A stretch of 64,000 nt of DNA, from assembly GCF_010119545.1 (NCBI RefSeq), contig NZ_JAAEAA010000012.1, positions 1 to 64,000 of the forward strand. Direction: 5' to 3'. The first letter of the stretch is position 1. Each line of letters starts with the position of its first letter. Shown here in pieces: positions 38,678-47,230 of the stretch. The position numbers and the translations under genes were made by a program. The stretch comes from Pontibacter fetidus. Its GTDB lineage: Bacteria; Bacteroidota; Bacteroidia; Cytophagales; Hymenobacteraceae. The notes beneath the pieces are model-generated. The model was not told the origin of the DNA, searched no databases, and saw only the letters and a list, made by a program, of their open reading frames with translations.

Positions 38678-39886
38678 CTACTCTTTTTCGCCCTGCGGTT
38701 CTTTGGCATTAGCGGGGTTAGATCCTTTTAAGCTCAGGATGTAGCTGGATACCTCCAGGATCTGATCTTTGGTTAGTTTGCCCTGCCATGGTACCATGCC
38801 TTTGGCTGGCACGCCATACTTTACCGTCTTAAACACCTCATTCACATCACCACCGTGCAGCCAGTACTCATCCGTTAAATTAGGTCCCACTGTACCTTGT
38901 CCTTCCGGGCCGTGGCATGCAGCGCAGTTCGTACTGAAAATCTTTTTACCGGACTCCAGTGCTGTTGCATCTGTCAATGGTTTGTAGTCTGTTACGGCAT
39001 TCGGGTCGTCTGGGGTGGCAGCTGCAATTAAAGCGGCCTGTTCCATTTCCATTTCATACTCTTCAGCCTGTAACGATCCTGTCTTAAACACATGGTAGTG
39101 CAGCATATACCCGACAGCAAAAACAATACTTACATAGAACATCATCTTCCACCAAGGCGGTAGGTCATTATCATATTCCTGTATACCATCAAAGTCGTGG
39201 TGCGAATGGATCTCATTTTTATCTTTACCCGTTACAAGCGTTGCATCGCCACGCAGCAGGAAGTATACCCGACCAGCAAACGAATTACGAAACTCCTCCT
39301 CGTAAATGGTATCTCCCATCATCGGGATGAACAGACGGAACATTAGCACAACTACCAGCACCATTAGCAGTATGATGATTGCTGCCAGGGCAAATGTAAA
39401 GTGCAACACTGGCGGCAGGTCCATAAAGGCGACATCCTGTGTTTCGGCAGTAGCTGCTGTAGCTGTAGAGTCGGTGGCCGCTGTGGCTGGCGCTTCGGCT
39501 ACGGCAGCTGGTTTTTCACTTTCCTGTTGTATAAAGGCAATTACATTTTTGATATCATCATCAGACAAGGATGTACCAAAAGCCGGCATCGGCACTTTAT
39601 TAAATTTCTCGAACAGGGCCACGGCATCTTTGTCACCGGCTTGCACCAGTTCCTGCGAGTTTTTAATGAACTTCACCAGCCACTCTTCGCCGCGACGTTT
39701 GTGCGCATCTTTAAGAGCCGGGCCAACCACATCAGCATCTATACTATGGCAGGCAGTACAGTTACCTTCAAATATGGCTTTACCCGCTACAGCATCCTGC
39801 GCTTGTACCGCTGGCGTGCCGATCAGAAGCAAACCAGCCACCAGGGCTAAGCTGCTTTTACCTAGTATTTTCTTTACAGAGATCAT
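38678..39886 (-). CDS. ccoP: cbb3 oxidase subunit CcoP with one heme-c domain on each side of the anchor
   Basis: A 402-residue membrane cytochrome. A signal peptide (about 1-30, PAVQAQ) is followed by a first cytochrome c domain with CTACH at 43-47 and a distal Met region (KVPMPAFG). An Ala/Thr-rich linker leads to a span (about 160-185), a FixP-N segment with a second span (about 245-268), and a second cytochrome c domain with CAACH at 321-325 and axial GMVPW. Proteobacterial CcoP instead carries two heme-c domains after its anchor. It overlaps ccoQ by 4 bp. Electrons should pass from the periplasmic hemes to CcoNO. Confidence 0.93.
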   Translation of the reverse strand: MISVKKILGKSSLALVAGLLLIGTPAVQAQDAVAGKAIFEGNCTACHSIDADVVGPALKDAHKRRGEEWLVKFIKNSQELVQAGDKDAVALFEKFNKVPMPAFGTSLSDDDIKNVIAFIQQESEKPAAVAEAPATAATDSTATAATAETQDVAFMDLPPVLHFTFALAAIIILLMVLVVVLMFRLFIPMMGDTIYEEEFRNSFAGRVYFLLRGDATLVTGKDKNEIHSHHDFDGIQEYDNDLPPWWKMMFYVSIVFAVGYMLHYHVFKTGSLQAEEYEMEMEQAALIAAATPDDPNAVTDYKPLTDATALESGKKIFSTNCAACHGPEGQGTVGPNLTDEYWLHGGDVNEVFKTVKYGVPAKGMVPWQGKLTKDQILEVSSYILSLKGSNPANAKEPQGEKE

Positions 39887-40077
39887 TGTCTTACGCTATC
39901 AAAAGTGGTGTCTTGGCTTTCATCTTCGCATGCAATGGCGCTCATCGTTTGTGCATACTTTTTATCCATCAGGGCTACATACACTACCAGGCCCAGGAAA
40001 AACACAAAGAAGATGCTGAACGAGATAAGCGGATATATTTCGATGCCGTCTATGGCTTGCAAAACATTCTTATACAT
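39883..40077 (-). CDS. ccoQ: cbb3 oxidase subunit CcoQ-like
   Basis: A 64-residue protein with one span (about 16-36, ISFSIFFVFFLGLVVYVAL) followed by a short acidic tail. Size, single span and position between ccoNO and ccoP match CcoQ/FixQ, which stabilises the CcoNOP complex. Its stop overlaps the ccoP start by 4 bp. A gap of 100 bp separates it from ccoNO. Confidence 0.85.
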   Translation of the reverse strand: MYKNVLQAIDGIEIYPLISFSIFFVFFLGLVVYVALMDKKYAQTMSAIACEDESQDTTFDSVRQ

Positions 40078-40177
40078 TTTCTTATACTTTTATGACTTCA
40101 AGATTCCGTGACAAAGGACAAAAGACTTCTTATCTCCAGGACTTCTTTCTTTTGCCTTTTGCCACGGTGCCATTGGT

Positions 40178-42370
40178 CTATTTAACTTCCTCCGTTTTCA
40201 CTTTAATGTCTGTACCCAGACGTTGCAGGTAAGCGATCAGGGCTACAATTTCCTTCTCAGGCTTCACTTCTATTCCTTCTTTGGCAAGGTCAGCTGAGAT
40301 GCCTTTTGCCTGCTTCATCAACTCTTCGTTAGAATTAGCGATGTAGTCATCCTCGTAAGGCACGCCCAGTTGCTTCAGCACACGCAGTTTATCCTGTGTG
40401 GTGCTCTGGTTTATTTCCTGCTCAAACAGCCAAGGGTAAGATGGCATAATAGAGCCTGGCGACATAGATGTTGGGTCCATCATGTGGTGGTAGTGCCATG
40501 AGTTAGGATACTTACCCCCCACTCTGTGCAGATCCGGACCGGTACGTTTAGAACCCCACAGGAAGTTGTGATCATACACAAATTCACCAGCTTTAGAGTA
40601 TTCGCCGTAACGCTCTGTTTCTGATCTGAAAGGACGAACCATTTGTGTGTGGCAGTTAACGCAACCCTCTTTAATGTACAGGTCACGACCCTGCAGTTCC
40701 AGCGAAGTATAAGGTTTTACACTGGCTATAGTTGGCACATTAGACTTGATAACGAAGGCAGGTATAAACTCAACCAGACCACCGATAAGTATAGCTACTG
40801 TAGCGAAAATTGCCATTTGTGTAGGACGCTTCTCAATCCAGGAGTGCCAGTGACCTGCGTTGTTTGATACAGTTGGTACAATTACCGGCGCTTCAGTTCT
40901 TTCATTAGCCTCCAGCGTACCAGACTTAACTGTTTTAACCAGGTTGTACACCATCAGGAACACGCCACTCAGGTATAGCACACCACCAATACCACGCATG
41001 TAGTACATTGGCACAATTTGCAATACAGTCTCCAGGAAGTTAGAGTACTGTAGCGTACCTTCTGCTGTGAACTGTTTCCACATTAAGCCTTGGGTAAAGC
41101 CTGCCCAGTACATTGGTATCGCATAGAAAAGTATACCCAGCGTACCTAACCAGAAGTGTGCATTAGCAAGTTTCTTAGAGTATAGTTGAGTTTTGTAAAG
41201 ACGTGGGAACAACCAGTATAGCATGGCAAAAGTCAGAAAGCCGTTCCAGCCAAGGGCACCTACGTGTACGTGTGCTACAATCCAGTCAGTAAAGTGCGCA
41301 ATAGCATTTACGTTCTTTAAAGAAAGCATTGGGCCTTCGAAGGTAGCCATACCGTAAGCTGTGATGGCAACCACCATAAACTTCAGGATAGGCTCTTCGC
41401 GTACTTTATCCCAGGCGCCACGCAGTGTAAGCAAACCGTTGATCATACCACCCCAGCTCGGAGCAAGCAGCATTACAGAGAAAACCACACCCAGTGACTG
41501 TGCCCAGTCTGGCAGCGACGTATAAAGTAAGTGGTGCGGACCAGCCCAGATATAGATGAAGATCAGCGACCAGAAGTGGATAATGGATAATCTGTAAGAG
41601 TAAACCGGACGGTTAGCAGCTTTAGGCAGGAAGTAGTACATCAGGCCCAGGAACGGCGTTGTTAAGAAGAACGCAACCGCATTGTGGCCATACCACCACT
41701 GTACCAGCGCATCCTGCACACCTGCATAACCAGAGTAGCTCTTGAACAGGTTAACCGGCATTTCATAAGAGTTTACGATGTGTAGCACGGCTACTGTCAG
41801 GAAGGTGGCGATGTAGAACCAGATGGCAACGTACATGTGCTTTTCGCGACGCCTGGCAAGTGTACCAAACATGTTCCAGCCAAATACAACCCAGATCAGC
41901 GTAATTGCAATGTCAATCGGCCACTCCAGCTCGGCATACTCTTTTGAGGTTGTCATACCCAGCGGAAGCGTGATAACGGCAGAAACGATAATCAGCTGCC
42001 AGCCCCAGAAGTTGATCTTGCTGAGCAGATCGGAATACATACGGGTTTTGCAAAGGCGCTGCAGCGAGTAATAAACACCCATAAAGATGGCATTACCCAC
42101 AAAGGCAAAGATCACCGCATTGGTGTGCAACGGTCTTACGCGACCAAAAGTGGTATACTGTGTACCCATGTTCATGTCAGGGTTTGCCAGCTGGAAGGCG
42201 ATGATCACCCCGATCAGCATACCGGCAATGCCCCAGAACACGGTGGCTATACCAAAATCCCGAACGATCTTATTATCATAAAAGAACGTGTCGGTCACTC
42301 CCCGGTCCGTACCCTTTGGTACAACCCTGTCAGGCGCATTTTCTAAGACTTCAGCTACATTAGTTGACAT
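40178..42370 (-). CDS. ccoNO: Fused cbb3 oxidase catalytic subunit and monoheme subunit (CcoNO)
   Basis: A 730-residue fusion. Residues about 30-480 are CcoN, with 12 spans, heme/CuB histidines in spans (LHTNAVIFAFVGNAIF, WWYGHNAVAFFLTT, GPHHLLYTSLPDW, HVHVGALGWNGF). The C-terminal 230 residues are CcoO: a span, then the heme-c site CVNCHTQMVRPF and axial-Met segment (PSYPWLF). The ccoN-ccoO fusion is usual in Bacteroidota. It reduces O2 with high affinity and pumps protons. A tandem Fnr-type promoter lies upstream; ccoQ and ccoP follow. Confidence 0.97.
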   Translation of the reverse strand: MSTNVAEVLENAPDRVVPKGTDRGVTDTFFYDNKIVRDFGIATVFWGIAGMLIGVIIAFQLANPDMNMGTQYTTFGRVRPLHTNAVIFAFVGNAIFMGVYYSLQRLCKTRMYSDLLSKINFWGWQLIIVSAVITLPLGMTTSKEYAELEWPIDIAITLIWVVFGWNMFGTLARRREKHMYVAIWFYIATFLTVAVLHIVNSYEMPVNLFKSYSGYAGVQDALVQWWYGHNAVAFFLTTPFLGLMYYFLPKAANRPVYSYRLSIIHFWSLIFIYIWAGPHHLLYTSLPDWAQSLGVVFSVMLLAPSWGGMINGLLTLRGAWDKVREEPILKFMVVAITAYGMATFEGPMLSLKNVNAIAHFTDWIVAHVHVGALGWNGFLTFAMLYWLFPRLYKTQLYSKKLANAHFWLGTLGILFYAIPMYWAGFTQGLMWKQFTAEGTLQYSNFLETVLQIVPMYYMRGIGGVLYLSGVFLMVYNLVKTVKSGTLEANERTEAPVIVPTVSNNAGHWHSWIEKRPTQMAIFATVAILIGGLVEFIPAFVIKSNVPTIASVKPYTSLELQGRDLYIKEGCVNCHTQMVRPFRSETERYGEYSKAGEFVYDHNFLWGSKRTGPDLHRVGGKYPNSWHYHHMMDPTSMSPGSIMPSYPWLFEQEINQSTTQDKLRVLKQLGVPYEDDYIANSNEELMKQAKGISADLAKEGIEVKPEKEIVALIAYLQRLGTDIKVKTEEVK

Positions 42371-42438
42371 GTGCGGTGTCCTCCGTTTTGTTTAAGTGTT
42401 GTATTTGTTTTGATTTATAGTTTTATGAACTATGGCTA

Positions 42439-42504
42439 CAAATTTCCGGAAGTGAACCCCGGAAAAAGATGATTAATATCATTCCGGTTAATGATTGATA
42501 TCAG
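42439..42504 (-). promoter_or_regulatory. Tandem Fnr-type promoter of ccoNOQP
   Basis: Boxes at 42469-42482 (ATGAT-TAAT-ATCAT, perfect palindrome) and 42491-42504 (ATGAT-TGAT-ATCAG), centres 22 bp apart. The minus-strand -7-like element GAAATTTG is at 42439-42446, centred 33 bp from the proximal box. The ccoNO ATG is at 42370, so the leader would be about 65 nt. Confidence 0.82.
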
Positions 42505-42508
42505 CCAA

Positions 42509-42552
42509 GACAGTTAGAGAAGTAAGAGTTGAGGAGTTAGAGAGAATACAGA
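42509..42552. repeat. Purine-rich GAGTTAGA-type repeat
   Basis: Repeats of GTTAGAGA, GAGTTG and GAGTTAGAGAGA just upstream of the ccoNO promoter and downstream of ccoS. The same string recurs at 58280-58312 and 60196-60222. Confidence 0.6.
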
Positions 42553-42622
42553 ATTATTCTTCTCTGCTATATGTTGCAGTATTCATTAGCCTCAACCAGC
42601 TCTCTATTTTTAGAATAAATTG

Positions 42623-42808
42623 CTAAGCAGCGCTTTCTCCTTTCGGTTTCTTACTGCTCTTTGCAGGTACCTCGTTATCGAAGAGCATGCGTACTGCCGG
42701 CGTATAGTCGTCGTCGTACTGGCCTGAGCGCACTGCCCACAGGAAAGCTCCCAGAAAAGCCCCTGCCACCGTTACACTCACCGCGATCATTAAAAAGATG
42801 ATGTACAT
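42623..42808 (-). CDS. ccoS: cbb3 oxidase assembly protein CcoS
   Basis: A 61-residue protein with one N-terminal span (MYIIFLMIAVSVTVAGAFLG) and the conserved FLWAVRSGQYDD motif just after it, which is diagnostic for CcoS. CcoS is required for insertion of heme and copper into CcoN. It lies 42 bp after ccoI on the same strand and should be co-transcribed with it. Confidence 0.95.
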   Translation of the reverse strand: MYIIFLMIAVSVTVAGAFLGAFLWAVRSGQYDDDYTPAVRMLFDNEVPAKSSKKPKGESAA

Positions 42809-42850
42809 TTTATTTAATTATTAATTAATAATTATGAATTAGTAATTTGA

Positions 42851-45256
42851 TCAAAGGCCTGCCCGTTTCGCGGCAATGTTTACTGCTATAGTTGCAAACA
42901 CGATCACGCTGAGTGAGCTGATAGGCATAAGTATAGCCGAAACTATAGGTGAGAAAAGCCCCTGCACAGCCAGCGTTAACCCGATCACGTTATAAACCAG
43001 CGACACAGCGAAGGTGGCCAGTATAATTGTCATAGTGGTTTTGGAGAACTTCAGAAACTTGCTAAGCTTGTCGAAAGCTGTAGCATCCAGGATAGCATCG
43101 CAGGATGGTGAGAAGTTGGTAATGCTGTTTGTGAGCGCAATACCTGCATCGCTCTGTCGCAGGGCGCCGGCATCATTCAGGCCATCGCCCACCATCATTA
43201 CCTGGTGGTGCTGATTCTTAAGCTGCTGTATGTATTCCAGTTTCTGCACCGGGCTCTGGCTAAAATTCAGTTCGGCTTTCCTGCCCAATAGCTCTTTCAG
43301 CCTTGCTTCCTCGTGGTTATTGTCCCCGGACAGTACAGCCAGTTTTTTATCGCTCAGGTCTTTCAGTATGTCTTTCAGTCCCTGGCGGTAAACATTGTAA
43401 AACGTATAGTAGCCAAGTATCACACCGTTTACTGAGACATACACCGATGTTTTAAGTGTATCTTTAACTGCATTTACATTAACACCTATATATGAAGCAG
43501 ATCCGACCCGAACTATAGCCCCATTTACTTCACCAACCAGCCCTTTCCCAGTAAACTCCTGAAAGTTCTGCACAGCTATCGTTTCACCTTTAAGGCTCTG
43601 AAAAATGCGTTGGCTAAGCGGGTGTGTAGAGTGGCTGAGAACAGACCTGATGCTTTGCTCTTCTGCTGCCGTAAGTGCTTTACCACTATAGTTTAGCTCT
43701 GCGGCACTCGGCTCGGTCAGCGTACCGGTCTTATCAAAAACTACGGTATCTATTTTAGCCAGTGTTTCTACTACTGCTGTGTTTTTAAGGTAAAATTTGT
43801 TCTTGCCGAAAATGCGCAAGGTGTGGCCATGCACAAAAGGTGTAGCCAGCGACAGCGCACAAGGGCAGGCAATGATCAGCACTGATATAAAGGCTTTCAT
43901 GGCCATGTCCATATCACGCGGTACCCAGTATATGAGCGCGCCTGCAGCCACTATAAGCGTAATGATGATGAACCATTTGCCAGCAATGTTGGCATACGTA
44001 CTAACACTTTGCTCCTCGTTTTTAGAGAATACACTGTCGTTCCATAGTTGGGTCAAGTAGCCCTGCGATACTTCTTTTACTACTTCCAGTTCTATACTTT
44101 CGCCAACCTGGCGACCACCGGCATAGATCACTTCGCCCATTACCTTCTCAACAGGCTCCGATTCGCCACTCACAAAACTATAGTCGATCATGGCCTGGCC
44201 ACGTAGCAGGATGGCATCGGCAGGTATAAGCTCCTGGTTACGGATACGGATGCGGTCTCCCACTTTCAGGTTACGCACAGCTACAGCTTCTTCCTCACCA
44301 TTCTCTTTAAGCACGGTTACCGATACCGGGAAGTAAGAAGTATAATCCCTGTCGAAAGAAAGGGTATCGTAAGTCTTTTGCTGGAAATATTTACCGATCA
44401 GCATAAAGAACACCAGGCCGGTGAACGAATCGAAGTAGCCTGGGCCGGTACCGGTAGTAACCTGATAAATGCTCACTAAAAACAAAGCCAGCAAACCAGT
44501 AGCAATGGGCAGATCGATGTTAACCATGCGCTGCTTTATACCTTCTAGGGCTGATGTAAAGAAACCCCGTGCACTATAAACAAAAACCGGGATTGCCAGC
44601 AGAAAGCTCAGGTAACCAAAGAAAGATCCAAAAGTACGTTGCAACCCTTCGGTTACGGCCAGGTAATCCGGGAAGGCCAGCAGCATTACATTACCAAAAC
44701 TGAAGGCAGCGACTCCTAACTTATAGATGATGGCGCGGTTTGGCTTGCTTGTCTTTTTGCCGTCCGTATCGGCCAGCGTAATTTCAGGTTCGTAGCCGAT
44801 GCGGGCCAGTAGCGTAACCACCTCGCGCAGGTTCGTTTTCTGATGAAAATAGGTCAGCGATACTTCTTTGCGCAGGAAGTTTACTGTTGATTCTGAAATT
44901 CCCGGATTTAACTTAAACAGGTTCTCGAGCAACCAGATACAAGAGCTGCAGTGCATCTGCGGTGTATAAAACGTAATCTTGCAGATGTTATCATCCTTAA
45001 AACGAATGAGTTGAGCTTCTACACCGGCATCGTCTAGGTATGCAAAGCGAGCCTCTGAAACGGACTTTTTGCCAGATATACCCGGATTTTCTTCCAGGTT
45101 ATAGTAGTTGCAGAGGTTGTTCTCTTCTAAAAGTTCGTAAACAGTTTTGCAGCCGGTGCAGCAGAATGCTTTATCGTCAGCAATAATCAATTCGTCCACG
45201 CAGGAATCCCCGCAGTGGTAGCATGTCTGAACATTGGTTTGGAGTGCGGCTTCCAT
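42851..45256 (-). CDS. ccoI: Copper-translocating P1B ATPase CcoI
   Basis: An 801-residue heavy-metal ATPase. The N-terminus has a cysteine-rich domain (CYHCGDSC...CCTGCKTVYELL) and an HMA domain with MHCSSCIWLLENL. Eight spans follow; the metal site is IACPCALSLATPF, the phosphorylated Asp is in DKTGTLT, and VMMVGDGLNDAGAL is the hinge motif. CcoI supplies copper for the CuB site of cbb3. It is the first gene of the ccoI-ccoS operon with its own tandem Fnr-type promoter. Confidence 0.96.
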   Translation of the reverse strand: MEAALQTNVQTCYHCGDSCVDELIIADDKAFCCTGCKTVYELLEENNLCNYYNLEENPGISGKKSVSEARFAYLDDAGVEAQLIRFKDDNICKITFYTPQMHCSSCIWLLENLFKLNPGISESTVNFLRKEVSLTYFHQKTNLREVVTLLARIGYEPEITLADTDGKKTSKPNRAIIYKLGVAAFSFGNVMLLAFPDYLAVTEGLQRTFGSFFGYLSFLLAIPVFVYSARGFFTSALEGIKQRMVNIDLPIATGLLALFLVSIYQVTTGTGPGYFDSFTGLVFFMLIGKYFQQKTYDTLSFDRDYTSYFPVSVTVLKENGEEEAVAVRNLKVGDRIRIRNQELIPADAILLRGQAMIDYSFVSGESEPVEKVMGEVIYAGGRQVGESIELEVVKEVSQGYLTQLWNDSVFSKNEEQSVSTYANIAGKWFIIITLIVAAGALIYWVPRDMDMAMKAFISVLIIACPCALSLATPFVHGHTLRIFGKNKFYLKNTAVVETLAKIDTVVFDKTGTLTEPSAAELNYSGKALTAAEEQSIRSVLSHSTHPLSQRIFQSLKGETIAVQNFQEFTGKGLVGEVNGAIVRVGSASYIGVNVNAVKDTLKTSVYVSVNGVILGYYTFYNVYRQGLKDILKDLSDKKLAVLSGDNNHEEARLKELLGRKAELNFSQSPVQKLEYIQQLKNQHHQVMMVGDGLNDAGALRQSDAGIALTNSITNFSPSCDAILDATAFDKLSKFLKFSKTTMTIILATFAVSLVYNVIGLTLAVQGLFSPIVSAILMPISSLSVIVFATIAVNIAAKRAGL

Positions 45257-45281
45257 CTCAATTTCTATTTATGGTCTTTTG

Positions 45282-45347
45282 CAAAGGTAGAATGCCGCTC
45301 CTCCTTAAATGATGACGAGTGTCATTTTAAGGGGTGATTGATATCAC
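45282..45347 (-). promoter_or_regulatory. Tandem Fnr-type promoter of ccoIS
   Basis: Boxes at 45312-45325 (ATGAC-GAGT-GTCAT) and 45334-45347 (GTGAT-TGAT-ATCAC), both perfect palindromes with centres 22 bp apart. A full-consensus -7 element TACCTTTG on the minus strand (45282-45289) is centred 33 bp from the proximal box, placing it near -41. The ccoI ATG at 45256 is about 26 bp beyond the -7 element. The rest of the 350-bp gap shows only the fnr terminator. Confidence 0.85.
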
Positions 45348-45554
45348 TGATTAATACTATAAACTGATAGACATTTGTACTGTTAACGCTGCTGAAATAA
45401 GATAGCGAAGCAGCAGATTGGAACGATAGTTCTAAATAGTTAGCAGGCCGCTATAGTACAGGTTTATACTTAATGCAGGCCATTAGAGCAGAAAGGTGTT
45501 TTGTTTTAAATTTTAGTAAAGGTGAACAAGGTATGGTGAAACATACTGAAACAG

Positions 45555-45584
45555 AAAAGGCAGGCTTTATTGAGCCTGCCTTTT
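45555..45584 (-). terminator. Intrinsic terminator after the Crp/Fnr gene
   Basis: A perfect 12-bp stem AAAAGGCAGGCT/AGCCTGCCTTTT with loop TTATTG, 23 bp beyond the stop codon. T-rich on both sides, so it may act in both directions. Confidence 0.8.
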
Positions 45585-45606
45585 GTTTTTATGCCTGGAG
45601 CCATCC

Positions 45607-46314
45607 TTAATCGTAAAGGTGGCAGATCTTAAACAATCTTTCCGGGTCAAGTATGGTAATGCTGCTGCCTTTTGTGGTGATAATCTGCTCGTCTTTAAAG
45701 TCAGATAACAGGCGTATGGTTGTTTCTTTTGCTGTACCAACTATAGATGCCAGGTCCTCACGGGAAATTGAGATCGTAAAATTATCTTCTCCGTTCTGCT
45801 GCTGATACGTTTTTTGTAATAATAATAAGGCTTCAGCCAAGCGCTCACGAACCGGCTTATAGGCCATCTGCACCATGCGCTCCTCTGCTTCACCCAAAGC
45901 CCGCGAAAACAGTTTCATCAAGCCACTAGAGAACTCATTGTTCGTCGCTATCAGGTCCAGGAACTGAGATTTCGGAATAAAGCAAACTACAGCATCATCC
46001 AGGGCAACCGCCGAAGCCGAGTAATTGGTATCAGCCATAAGGGCCCTGTAACCTACCACATCGCCGGGTTTAGCCAAGCGAATAATCTGTTCTTTGCCAT
46101 CGCTGCCCATTTTGGTAACCTTTACTTTACCCGAATTTATGCAATGCAAACCTGAAGGGCGCGTACCTTCATGAAAGATAACCTGGCCTTTTTTAAAGGT
46201 AAAGCAAGATTTAGTAGCAGTTACATCTTCTAACTCATTGCCTTTACAGCAGCCCAGCAGCGAGTGCTTCCGGGAAGTGCAGTTCATACAGTCTGGCGCT
46301 GAGAATTTCATCAT
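45607..46314 (-). CDS. Crp/Fnr family regulator with N-terminal cysteine cluster
   Basis: A 235-residue transcription factor, likely the oxygen-responsive regulator of the cco genes. The N-terminus carries Cys9, Cys12, Cys22 and Cys23, a possible [4Fe-4S] site in place of the different spacing of E. coli Fnr. A cNMP-like beta-roll (QVIFHEGTRPSGLHCINSGKVKV) and dimer helix lead to a winged HTH whose recognition helix reads TAKETTIRLLSDF. It keeps the Glu and Arg that in Crp/Fnr proteins contact the TGA core, but has Ile where Fnr has Ser. No Fnr-type box was seen before its own gene. Confidence 0.92.
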   Translation of the reverse strand: MMKFSAPDCMNCTSRKHSLLGCCKGNELEDVTATKSCFTFKKGQVIFHEGTRPSGLHCINSGKVKVTKMGSDGKEQIIRLAKPGDVVGYRALMADTNYSASAVALDDAVVCFIPKSQFLDLIATNNEFSSGLMKLFSRALGEAEERMVQMAYKPVRERLAEALLLLQKTYQQQNGEDNFTISISREDLASIVGTAKETTIRLLSDFKDEQIITTKGSSITILDPERLFKICHLYD

Positions 46315-46446
46315 ATGATTTTGAATAGTGCTGTAAAAGTAAGCATTAGCACAATATATCCTAAGGGGAGGAACAGCCTTTTTTTTATAAATGTTCCGGC
46401 AGCCTAAACTAGTATTTAAAGTACAGCCTGTAATACAACCAACACG

Positions 46447-46456
46447 AACTATAGTT
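46447..46456. repeat. AACTATAGTT palindrome 3' of the XRE gene
   Basis: Exact copy, 24 bp beyond the XRE stop codon and upstream of the Crp/Fnr gene. Another exact copy lies inside the XRE gene at 46651-46660, encoding Thr-Ile-Val. Confidence 0.9.
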
Positions 46457-46479
46457 TGCTTCGGTAAAAGGACAGTTCA

Positions 46480-46914
46480 TCATGAACCGGGTTCGAAAAT
46501 GGAGAACGTATTATCGGTATAAAAAAATACGATCTGCTTTACTTGTTTTCCAGTTGGCATTGCTTCCAAACCATTGCTTTCAGACAACAATTCATTTTGC
46601 ACTTTTGCAATATCAGCGGCAATATTAGCTACCGGTTCCGGGTTTTTGGCAACTATAGTTTCCGTTGGGTTTGATGAGTCAGGTTGGGTTGTAACTGTTG
46701 CTACTTTTATTAGCATATCCCCTTCTCCGAGCAGCAACCAGTCCGGGTTAATATTTCTGTAGGCAGCTATTACTTTGAGCATCACATCCAGGCTGGGTTT
46801 ATTACGTCCTCCCAATATATGGCTCAGAATGGCGCGTGGCACATCAATACCATCAGCAAACTGAGAAACAGAAAGCCCTGTAAATTCTATCAATTGCCTG
46901 ATTCTGTCTACCAT
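46480..46914 (-). CDS. XRE-type HTH regulator
   Basis: A 144-residue DNA-binding protein. Residues 1-65 form a phage-repressor-like HTH (LSVSQFADGIDVPRAILSHILGGRNKPSLDVML, here split by two helices). NPDWLLLGEGDML is typical of Bacteroidota XRE proteins that follow this fold. The remainder is a low-complexity linker and a coiled segment (IAADIAKVQNELLS) ending in a short conserved VKQIVFFYTDNTFSIFEP piece. No target is known. A perfect short palindrome at 47008-47022 upstream could be its operator. Confidence 0.85.
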   Translation of the reverse strand: MVDRIRQLIEFTGLSVSQFADGIDVPRAILSHILGGRNKPSLDVMLKVIAAYRNINPDWLLLGEGDMLIKVATVTTQPDSSNPTETIVAKNPEPVANIAADIAKVQNELLSESNGLEAMPTGKQVKQIVFFYTDNTFSIFEPGS

Positions 46915-47007
46915 ATAAGCCTGTTTACACTTCTATCACAAATGTAACATACTGCTATTTCAATTGCAAAAACGTGTTTATAAATGCTGGACAATCAATT
47001 AAACGAA

Positions 47008-47022
47008 TAGTTATCATAACTA
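47008..47022. promoter_or_regulatory. Candidate operator TAGTTAT-C-ATAACTA
   Basis: A perfect palindrome with a single central base, about 95 bp upstream of the XRE start codon. Its size suits a dimeric HTH repressor; binding is inferred only from position and symmetry. Confidence 0.35.
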
Positions 47023-47230
47023 ACATAATTCACTAATTAACTGTGTATTATAAAACTCCTTCATCAACTTAACAACTATAGTTTACATTTGTATATACAT
47101 TTGTAAATTGACTTAATTCAGCTACCATAAAGCACTTCTATAGTTTCACATCTATTCAACTGCTATTTAACTAATTGAATGTGAGCTTATAGTTGCTATT
47201 AATGCTCTGCCACATTGTCATTTAGCAAAA

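Noticed and set aside
39306-40019. Plus-strand open frame of 237 codons, Ser/Ala rich
   Set aside because: It is a shadow of ccoP and ccoQ; its Ser/Ala-rich composition mirrors the linker of CcoP read backwards.
45385-45540. Small gene or RNA between ccoI and the fnr terminator
   Set aside because: Frames are short and without ribosome-binding site, and no structured RNA element could be recognised by eye.
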